Part shown: piece by piece, positions 25,410 to 37,400 of the stretch | How positions within the stretch are numbered: position 1 is the stretch's first letter | Layout of the letters: each line of letters opens with the position of its first letter | From: Membranipora membranacea | Taxonomy: Eukaryota > Bryozoa > Gymnolaemata > Cheilostomatida > Membraniporidae | Length of the DNA stretch: 60,000 nucleotides | Assembly: GCA_914767715.1 (NCBI GenBank) | Contig: OU612070.1 | Location: forward strand, 13,783,501 to 13,843,500 | Direction: 5' to 3' | Position numbers and translations under genes: made by a program | The notes under the pieces: model-generated | The model's database searches: none | Told to the model about the DNA's origin: nothing | What the model saw: only the letters and a program-made list of their open reading frames with translations

Positions 25410-28400
25410 ATGGCTAATCTAGTTCTTCTGTTTCTTCTGATATTTGAAACAACTGCAACATTAGGTAGGTGTGGTCTTTGTAGTGGGATTGTCGCAGGTG
25501 GCTTTGGACTGTTTGAGTTTGAGAGCTTAAAGCTGTAGTTGCACCTCTCCATATTTGGTATTATATTGATCGTCTCGGGATAATTAAGAGCACTGTGGCA
25601 ACCATTTAAATAGCATATGGACACAGCTTTGGTGGAAAGCAAACACTTCCTAACTTTTCTCAACCACTAAAGTTGTCGTCTCTTTACCACTCTATAAGTT
25701 ATGAGTGTGTATGAAATTCTCCAATTTCAGAACATGGTCTACTGAAAATTAGAAAAAATCTTCAAAAATACCTTAATTGGCATGTGATTCGCAATATTGT
25801 TTTACCTTAGCAAATGTCACAAACCCAAAAGCTCTACTATAGCTTAAAAAGTTTTTCAAAATTGAGGAAAGCAGAGAAGGGATATATCACCAGGTATGAA
25901 TCTGCTGGGGGCAAAAGTTTGGTGGGCGGGCCCTAACTACCCACCACCCTAAGACACAAGAGGTTGTTTCAAATTAAGGCTTATTACTGTTATCATTGCG
26001 ATCGCTTTGATTTTCTACATGACTTCAAAAGTAAAAGAAAATGCATACCAGGTATAAGACTGGCTAGCTCTATTGCCTTAGTGGTTCAGCTTCAGGTCCA
26101 GATGATCAAACTGCACTCAGTCTAAAGTCAAATAGACTGTGTATGATTAATCACACATATAATTTGCAGGTACTCTTCAGTTATGTGACCCGAGTGGTAG
26201 CAACTGCTTTGAGCTCTTCAGTTCTGATAGAGATTCTACATACTCTGATGCAAAGCAATCATGCCTCGGTAAAGGTGGAAGAGGCGGATCTTTAGCTGGT
26301 AAGATAAGATCTTCATATCTGAGGCAACATATCTGACCCGAATCTCAACCAATCACAAGAACTACGCCAAAATCTCTGAAACATTATTTAGAAACTGACT
26401 ATCGACTTCAGCAACATTTAAATAAAGAATTCAAACTCTCAATTGAGTACTTTCGGATAACAATGGTGGATGTTTTAAGTACAAATGAGTCTTCGCTCAT
26501 GGTTGACAGTTTCAATTTTGTTCTCAAGCTTACCACTTATGCATTTAAATGAAAAATAACTTGCATTCCTTTCTTGACATTATCACAGCTGCTCTATTTT
26601 TGTTTTTGTTTTTTGGGCCGCTGTATTTAGGCACACTGCTTGCAGGTCGCCTCTATGATATGAGTCTATTTGCACTGCAGTGACAGTGCCACAAACTAGC
26701 CCTAAGCCCTATTTACATTTTGCCCATAAAAGTTAACTATTTCCCAGTGTGGGTGGGGTGAACTTAGGCACATTTGAAATAGTCCAATCGCTACCGTGCA
26801 TAGATAACCAACTTGAATTGATTGGTGCACATGCGCTAAGTGGCGAAAGGGCTATTCCTTTCTATATCGTCTGTAGTACCTGACACTGAAGTGAAGACAG
26901 ATCTCCTGAGGAGTCTGATGACAGGGACGCTCGGACAGATGAGAAATCAAACTGATGACCCAGATGAAGACATGTAAGACTTAAAGTTGGTCGAGAGAAA
27001 TCAATACAGTAGAGAAATCAAATAGATAGGCTATAACCAAAGACTCTATTATTGTCACAATGCCATTTCTTTTCGTTTTTGTGTCCCCATGACAAGACTA
27101 CATTAACTCAACAATGACATTTTATCCATGGTAGTAACTCATGTTGTGTGTGTCATAAACATTATTGGTTTTTCTCTGTCACGTTTAAAAGTCATGAGTT
27201 TTCATTTTGTGACAGTCGCACTTATTGAACCGTACATGAAAATTGGGTGAACTCCTATATAATCTTCTTTTTTCAAAGGGTTATAAAAGCTTGGGTTGGA
27301 TATTCTCATGAAAAGTTAGAGTTTGAGTGGATGAACTCGGTAAACGTCAGCTTAGACTATATTAAGAGCGAAGAGCTTCAATCTACAAGTTTTAGATGGG
27401 ACAACCCATTAGATGAGGCAAATCAATGTTTCTTTCTCAAAGTCCGCATGATCAGTCGGGTCATGATTAAACCTGATAACTGCGATACGGATAGAGTTAT
27501 GCAGACCATCTGCCAGGTGCAATCAGGTGAAAGTTTCATTAATAGTCGTAAGTAGTACCTTGTCACGCGGCCACAGGTTTTTGTTTTTTTTGGTTTTTCA
27601 TAAAACCAAAAAAATAAAAACCTGTGGCCACAGCTTAAAGACTTTGTTTGAGGCTGCTCTTTTGTATCACATCTCATTCTCCATATTTTATTCTATCATG
27701 TGAGCGATTTTCAGCTTTATAATCCAAATATTGAGGAAGTTATGACCTCTCAAACTTCCAAGGTGACGGCAATTTATCAGCAGTGAGAATCCGCCGGCAA
27801 TCCCTAAGGTACGTCACAACTAGCTAACCTAGTTGGTCCAAGTGGCCTATAGGTATTGGGACCCGGGTTCGATTCCCACCCAGGTCTGAATTTTGATCAT
27901 CATCTTATCTGTGTGATTATTAGTGTATTAACTAATAACTCATAATGTCTATGCCACATGTCTATGGTTCTGACATACCCCAGGGGAAACATCCGCTTAT
28001 TCCCAATGCCGATTGAAGGCAATCACCCTGGAAGTTTGAGAGGCCATAACTTCCTCAATATTTGGATTCTAAAGCTGAAAATCGCTCACATGATAGAATA
28101 AAATATGGAGAAAAAGATGTGATACAAAAGAGCAGCCTCAAACAAAGTCTTTAAGTGAAGTTATTGATACATTTATGCAATAACCCATTAACGCTTTGAT
28201 GCATTTATGTTTTGATGCATTAATGCTTTGATGCATTGATGTGAAAATTCAGTGAATCAACTACGCTGGTCACATTAGACATATATTTTGCGAATACATT
28301 TTTGAATGGTTACGAAATAAATAAAATAAATAGACAAAAATGAATACTTTTCTTGTGCATGGATTCAATCCAAATTTTTGAGACAATTTGTTAAATAAAA

Positions 28401-31400
28401 TGTCAATAACTATCTCAAGTGATGTGTTATGATGTGATTACAGTAACATGTGCTCCAGATGAACTTGTCATTGAGGATTCAGGATGGTGTTATTACAGGC
28501 ACAGCTATGACCTAAACTTTACTTCTGCTCTCCAATGGTGTAGTGATATGAACGGAACTCTCTTTGCTCCGTCCTCAAAAGCGCTATTGGGCAAAGTTGT
28601 TATCAACCCTACGTGGTAATTTCTTCTTCTTCATGATGCATTCAGATTATTGTTTTATTATTATATACTTGTCTCTTTACATTGTCATCCAAGCACCACA
28701 ACAATTTTTTCTGTGATCTTAGACAAGGTAGTAGGCAGTTTCTAGACTAGGGCGAATGTGATAGTCACACTCCTAGACTATGGCACCCTAAGCAGTCAAT
28801 ATGTCATTATACATTTAAGGCTCGGAATGGTCATAGCAAAGACAACGCTGCTTGATTGAACAACTCATCCTATGTTTTTGATTACCGACTTTCAGGGAGA
28901 AAGGGTTCGTCAATGACACATGGATAGGACTACAATCTATTAAAAAGGCAGGACAACCCTTTGCGTATCGTTCTACAAACAGTGATACTGATATCACTTC
29001 CCTCATAAATATGCATGGTGATGGTAAGTTCTTTTGGCAATTTAAAGAGTTAAACAAACGCAATCATTGTAAACCTTGTAATCTGGTCCTAAGAGCCCAA
29101 ATACAGTGGATACACTCTCCACATCAATCCAGCTAGAATCCACTTGGTGGAAATACAGGTGACTGTCATGAGTGTGTGTCTTGTAGTCTGCCTATGATGG
29201 CGTCTGGCTCTTTAAAAAATAATCGGAATGGAATAGCACTATTACTAGACTTAAGCATTTTGCGCCAAGTACATTAAAATGACATCAGGCCGAGATATCA
29301 TGAGATCCATGAGACCGTGTACTGAAACATACTTAAAGCACACCCCTTTTTCTGACTTTTTTTACTTAGCCTATTTAATGGGCTTCACATCATATCAACT
29401 ACCTTGAGTGCTCAACCTGTGCACAGATGGATGGTTGCAAAATCTGGGACTGTTTGCGCCTCCAAACTAGCATCATATCAGCTAAATTTGTGAGAATCTT
29501 ACAGAGAACAGCTCCTGGCCAATACCATGGGGCGCAGGAGAGCCTGCCTTAAATACCAGCGGATGTGTAACTTTGACAGCTTCACTCAACTCTAACGGAT
29601 CATTCCATTGGCAGTACAACACTGATGACTGCCTATCAAGACATGACTATATATGTTCCAAAAACTATTACAGTAAGCTTTAATTTATTGGTGATACAAA
29701 AGGTTTGGAAGATTAGAAATTTCTAGTTTGTATTTATATATATTTACATATATATATAGACCATTATATGACATGTTGTAATACAGAAACATACTTCAAC
29801 AGGTTCATAACGAAAATACATAATTTAAACTATTGGTCCCTCCCTTGTCACTTCAATGTTGCTGTGATTGAGAATATAGCAATGATAATGGAAACGCTGT
29901 AGAAGTAAGATGAATGAAGAAGCACGGCCTCTGACGAATCAAATTTGTTCCCCACACATGACTAAATTTGCAACATATATATAAATATTCTACGTTGACT
30001 CTCATTCCATTTATATTGATATATCGCCAAGAAAACTCTATTTATGTTCCTGATAATATCAACATCAATCGCAATTCCATTTCAAGTGCAAATTTGTTTC
30101 CTCATTGCCATTAATATAACTACATTTAATGGATGATTATCAGGTCCAAGAAACAGATACTTGGGATATTGTGATTGGAAACTGAATCCTGGAGATGATA
30201 AGACTACAGATTCATACCATGACAACACTTATTACTTTGGATTTTATTACGCAAATGCAACAACCTTCACAGACGTACCATCGTATGTAAACGTAGATTC
30301 CCATATTTTGCTAACGTCTATAGCGCAATAATAAGTTAGCTAGTTTGGCCTTAATCTTTCTTAAACAGCAGAGTTATGTCGGATGGGGCTTGTTTCCTTT
30401 ACACAGAAGAGAGATTTCTCTGATCTTCTCAGTTTTCATATTTTTTCTAATTGTTGCAATCAATCACCCTTGTCCATTATATAACCACAGGACTAATTGA
30501 AAGTGCATACAAAGTTAGGGCTGTCTGAAAATTGTAATTGTATAGAAGAATTGATTAGTCGAAAAAATTCTGAGAGGAGAAAAGTCCGATCAGTACATTT
30601 TTATTTGGGAGCCACTAGATCCCTAGCCAATGTGTTAACTCTGAATGGTTGTTTGGGAGATCAGAGCCAATCAGAGCCAACACATCCATCCTACCATAAA
30701 CACAATCACAGCATGTATTTTGCTGTAAAGCTTATTGTGACAACTTCAGATTTCATTTCTCCATCTACAGACCTCGAGCATGCTTTGAGTATGCCGATGT
30801 TTTGAGAGACATAGTAGTAGATTATGAGGTCAGGAGTGTCACCTATGATAGCTCTCGTCTAACCTGCTCACTAAACGGAGATAGTTTTGGAAAACTTGGC
30901 GAGAAGTTGCTGTATTCCGAACTGGTGAGAGGGGGTCAGTACACCTCCAGAGATATGACCTGCTATGGTAAGGGTGATTGAATGAGATAAGGTAAACCGC
31001 TTCTAACAGGGAGGAAGGGAGGATTATAAAGATTGGGCCAACCTCAATAAGGGTGGATAACTCTGGAGTCCTAGGCTTCAAGATTTTCAAATTCACATAA
31101 CCGACAAAAAATTGTCGGAGAATGCTGTTCTTCCAAATAATATTGGGAGAATAATGGTTTATATATGATATTATGCATGACATCCTCAGTAGCATTCATG
31201 TTCAAAAAATAGAAAAGACCTGACCGGAAAGTCTTGTGAAACCTTGTGAGGCAATGATTTGGTCAGAGATGACGAAATATAATTAATAGGTTATGAAGGA
31301 AAAAAACAATGAGGCTATGGTTTAGTTATTCCGTAATTGCTTTACTTCTTCCAATGTTACCAATGCTCTATTTTTTTTTGAAATTTCGCAAATTTTCCAC

Positions 31401-34400
31401 TACTATATACTGTTGGTAACTTTTCATTTTTAGGCAACTATTTTTCTTCTGATTACAGAATTCCCACTAGAAACTTTGGTTCGAGATGTGGAGCTCACCT
31501 GGCAATATTACCCAAGTCAAAGATTCACACTATCCCCAGATTTGGTGTACAATGCAAGCTCAGTGGACAAATGTATAGACATTTGTAAAAGGTAAAGCAG
31601 ATATGTACACATATTATGCATATACACTCCTGACGTCAAATTCTTCCTTATCAATCAATATTAACAAACTATTATGACATGTTTGGTGCCAAAAAGGAGC
31701 ACATGTACGGAATCGGATTTGGGTGATCTATCAACCTGGATAGAAATGGGAGAAAGTGAATCTGAACCACAGGCCCCTTTTTAGTTTCTGATACACACTA
31801 TTTCTATATTTTAAGTTTGATGTATTTTACTTCAAATTACCTCAAAACAGCATTCATAACATTTAGAAATAGAAAACCTGGATGCACTATAATAACCAAA
31901 ATCTGCTTATGGCCAGGAGTCAAATTACCGTAATGGTTTTCTTTTATCATGTTTACCAATATTTTTTGTTGCCCGTTCAATCTGGCATAAAAAATTTGTT
32001 TTGGAAAATAGTGTATGAAGATCTGTGAATAACCTAATAATTGGACCGTTCAAAACATCTTGGCAAAAAAGCCTAACCCTATATGAGCCAAGATTTTGTC
32101 ATTCAAAATAAGTCAAGATAGTGTTCTTACAATGTCCACCAATCCACATTAAATCCTATTTTTATATTCTTTCTAGTACACTATACCAAGATATTGAGAA
32201 GGTTAAGTGTCGGGGTGTCATATACAGCCTCGCAAAAGGCACATGTGGCTTGTCATTCTTCTCAACAATTATGAACGATCTTGTAAATTGGCCAGAAAAT
32301 CTTACAAGCATCACTGTTAATGCGAAACCTGTATACAGTCCTATGGATGCAATAGGTACGTTCATGTCAACTGGAGGGGGTATTCCTTTGATTGCGAGCA
32401 TGACTCTAATAAGTCTGCGGTATCCATTTGAGCGAATTTATCAGCAGCCATCAGTAATGCTGCTGTTTAGTCAAAGTGGCTTCAATGTTTGTGTGAAAAA
32501 TGGCTATATTATGACTTGTATATACTTGGAAAAACCTCACAGCCGGCCTCAGCCTTGTTACCCCACTGATGTCTTGATTTAAATTTCTTTTTCTTTCTTT
32601 TTCTCTGTGGCTTATTTTGAAAATATTCTCAATGAATAAAAGTTATGTCAATGAATTTTTTTAAAAAGAAATATCAGGAGGAAAGTACCAAAACCGTTTC
32701 CTCATTCTTTCTGCTTCATTCTCTAGATGTATGTGACCCACTTATCAACGAGCTCGACGGGGTGACAACAGTAGCCGACATACTCACTGATGATGTCATT
32801 TATATTGGAACAGATATGGAGGATGCTCGGTTTTGTTACCAATTGCTTGGCAAGGTGGGAACGACTTCCAAATAGGATCCATGCAGTTTTGCATTGTATT
32901 TTTTAAATGCGTTGATCTAAAATTAAACAGAAGTGATTTGTTGATTCATTTACTGATCTGAGGGTTTTTCTGCCGAGTTTAACAGAGCCAGCTATTTAAG
33001 GCTTTTGGCTATTTTAGGAAGAGACAGCAGAGTTTGCTACATCGAGAGCTGCTATGTGGGATAAAAGGACTGGGAGTTGTGCTCTCCTCAATAGTACCAC
33101 TTTTGAATCGATTGTCGCCATGGACCACAGAACGTTCTACAATTTCACTGATGATACAGATGTTGTTTATCTCGAACATGACTGCAAGAGTGAGTTTTTC
33201 TTTCTTCAACCCTCAAATATATTTCTTCTCGGCTTCTAGTCTTCTTTAGTTGTTGTTGCTCTTAAAATTCAGCAAAAAATCATACTAAAATAAAAAAAAG
33301 AAATTATAATAAAAGCTAAGAAATTTTATTGGAGTAAGCCATAATTTTAAAAAACCAGCTCGGTAGTTAGCAAAAAATACTAAGTGCGTTTGGGTATATT
33401 TTTGGCCTGTTGATCTATATAATGAAATTTTTCTCCTATCCCCTTAACGTGCCCTACATCATGTGTAGCTTTATTTTGAAACAGATCTCAGTGTGGGGGT
33501 CGGTGAGATATACAAGAGAAAACTATCAGCAAATCACATGAGCTTAGTCTATGACCTCACAGGAACAGAACCGACCTATAACCTCAGTGAATGTCAGCAG
33601 CAGTGTGAACAGTACTCCACCTTACCTCGCATCTGCCAGTATGTGGTTAAATTATAAAACGTTCGGGTGGCTTATCTTTGTCGCCATTTGTATTTATACA
33701 GGCTCGGCATTTGATTCATTGAGTTTGGAGCCTTCTATATGATTACCTGCTCATTTGAGAACACACTCATATCAGCTTGCATTCAGTTCAGCTAGCAAGC
33801 GTACGAAAACCTAACTAATAGTCTGATTGAATTAAAGTTTCTCCAAAAGGATATACCGTATATACCGTATATACCGTATATACGGTATATACACTACCAT
33901 ATGTTACATATGCAAAACGTGTGCGGTATCCTGATCAAATTTAGCAGCGTTCATGGTCAGATAAACTACAAAATTTATGAGCGGTAATTCATAATAAACT
34001 ATAAAATTCATAAACTATAAAATTTATAAACTAAAATATTTACAATAAGTATTGGTAAATTATCTTAATTTTTGTGAATTGATCGTAATACACCACACAA
34101 TATAACTCTGAACAAGGATAAACATTAACATGATTTGAATGTATGCACAGAGATCGTGGTTTTATATGACTATGAAACTTGGCCAGCTCCAATGGTTTAT
34201 ATAATAGCGTTGATTATCTCGTATTATCAGTAAGTATTATTTGTGAACATAGCCCCCACCAAAATATTATACAGCAAAAGTCAATCCTCTGGCCAGTTAA
34301 GAAATTGTTTCACATTTGTGACTATGTTGTCAACGTTTTTATTTCATAGAGCCTGGACCTATTACCCTGCGAATTTATCCTGTCTTTTGAGTACCTTAAA

Positions 34401-37400
34401 ACCAGAGGAAGCTACAATTGATGATTACATCACTGGGTTCCCTAACAGGAAAGAAGGGGTGGTGGGTGAGTAGAGAATTATGATAACATGTGGTAGCACA
34501 ACACATAAGTTGTTTACAATTACATGTTTTATATCACATGATATTATTTTTATATATTATAGTATATATTTTTATTATATTATTTGTATACATCAGCTCA
34601 TTATAGTCTTCATATCAGGGTTGTCCCTCCATCCTGTAAAGTCGAGTTCTGTTTTGAAGTGTATATTGCTGTTTAGTAAGAAACAGAAGATTTGGCTGCC
34701 CCTAAAGATGGACGCAAGGTGCCCTAAATCCTTGTACTGAGAATGTGATAGAAAACCTAGAAAATCCTAGAAAACTAGAATGCATCATAGATGCAAGGCC
34801 ATCAGAAACCTCCATGAACTGGGTGTGCAACAAGCTGCCAAAACTGAAACTGGCACTACTCTGCCATCGGCAGTGACACCTTTATTTCAGCTGATAAGCA
34901 GAGAGGTTCACCTTCGATCATTACGGTTGACTGTTTTTTAGGAGAACTAAGTCATAATTCTATGGTCTTTGTGCTTAAATTTCAGTTATGTTGAATTCTT
35001 TTAATCTATACATGATAATAAATTGACCTTTTATTTCAAAATTAAATTTTTCTGCTGTTTAATTAGTCATGATTTGGAGGAACCTAGTAGCAAAATTCCC
35101 AAAAAACAGTCCCAGCAAAGCGTTGTATGTGTTTTCCTTGACTAGTGCTCACTGGGAAATCCAGAATGATGCATAATGGGAAACACATGCATTACTGTCA
35201 TTGAGCTTCAAGCTACGGCAATATACCCTCATCCTGAGTCGGCATGTCATTGAGGAGAACAATCTTATCTATTCCATTCAATATCTGTCTGGCAAACTTT
35301 TATTAGAGTGATTTTGAAGGAATCAGGTTTTTGGTATAAATCTAGTTCTCGAGTTTTCAGTCTAATTCAAAAAACAGCAAGTGGCCCTGTTTCAGCTGAT
35401 TTTCACTCTAAGTTGAGAGTAGAAAGTACAAAAAATGTACTACCATTAAAATAGTACCTCTGTAGTACCTTTACATCTCAACCTTGAGTGAGAACGAATT
35501 GAAACTAAGCCATATGTTGTTAATAAACATTGTAGCAGTCTTCAAAATTAGACTGATGGATGATACCAAAAACATGATGCCTTCATAATCACAATCTCTA
35601 CTAACAGTCAGGTCTTGTGCTGAGGAGAATAAAGTAGATATAAATCTGAGAGGATATATGTACAATGGTTCAGAGGCAGACCGAATCTACGGATATTCTA
35701 ACACAGCAGCAGAATGCTGGTCTCTGTGTGAAGCAGAGTATAGGTAAATAAAAATATATAGGCAAGAGGAATAAATTATATAAAATAGAAAATAAAACAT
35801 ACAAATAAAATAAAAACTAAAATATAGACATGAGGAAAAGTTCACCAATACGCACATGCTCAAATAATCGAATTTAAAACCAGCTCACACACTCTCTTTT
35901 CTCTATAAAGACCTCAGTTTGCCAAAACTTGGTGTTGATTAGTTAGATCACCAAAAAAATAGCTGAACTATACACTAGCAAATATTTATGCATCTATGGC
36001 AGTTTAAAACTTGGTTGTTGTGAGACACGTCTGTAACTGACCCAATTTGAAAATAAAACAGTGGGTCATATCCTGAGGTCAATAAAACAAAAACAAAAAG
36101 CTGTCCTGGCCAATTTTTTCTTTTCCATTTTTATCGTTTTATAGGATTGTGTCTTCTGTGAGGTAAAACCACAGCATGTCCTTTAAGGTGATTAGTAAGG
36201 CCATTGCAGCCGTAGGCGGCTGCGACCAGCCGCAACAGGTCAAAACCAACTGACCCTCTGTAAAGTCTGGTCGCCCAAATAGTTTGAACGATTTGCCTTT
36301 TTCTTTGATTGGGGCATATTTGTCACTGAAATACAAGGTTAACAAAATTTGGTTGTATATCAAGCCACTGCTGAGAAAAATACAGTCAACAAAATTTACT
36401 AAATAGACATGATCAGAGGTCAAAATCTTTAATTGTATTTAACCTTTTTTAGTTTTTTCATACCAAAATTAGAACTCAATCACCTGTTTTATATGATGCA
36501 AAATACATTTGCAACAGCAGCCTAGTGAATAATTATTGTTATTAATCAACGGTTTTCATTACAGGTTTGAATGTGTGACAGCAATTAGAAGTGATGATGG
36601 CGTGTGCTATTTATACAGTATCAGCTTTGGTGACATGAGTTACTTTCACAAAACTTCTTCTGCCAACGCAGATATCAGATCTTACTATTGTAATCAAGGT
36701 ACAGAATAAAATTTCACTACATGCATGCAAATAGCAGCTTTCAAGAGTTGGTTTAACCAAAAACTATTATCATGTTACTCCCACATATTATCTTATTTTC
36801 AATGTTCAATCTTGATTCATGCATTTGGAGTTACCTTTCCTATACAACTAAACAGCCATCTCGGGCAATAGGTAAATGAAAGAGTGTATTTAACAGGTAT
36901 AAGCAGACACAACCACTGATTTTATATTTTAGTAAGCTGGATTACAAAATTGGTTACATTGAAAAGCTAAATAATTCTAATTATATATAGTGACAAACAC
37001 TATCTGATTCGTTCATCTCTAGCAAACATTATTACATTACATTACATACATTAGCCTGCAATCCGGATCAAAAGTACTGGGGAGATTTCCAGATGAACGA
37101 GGAACTGTACTTCTCCTTAAAGACCCGTAGAGACTTAGATAGCGACAATCTCAATGACTGCTTCCGTATCTGTGAGGACGATGAAGAATGCGAGGGAATA
37201 GTATATAATCTGAAGATCTCTGGAGGGTCAAACCAAGACCAAGGAGTGTCTCTAACTCCTTGGTCAGACGTATCTGTAAGTTAGTCCCACTCTTTTATCC
37301 TACATCTGTCCGATATGGAAGCCAACTAGCTGGCATCTTTGAACTGCACCTGTATTTTTTAATGTGATGTGAGATCTTACAAAGATTTTCACAGAACTAA

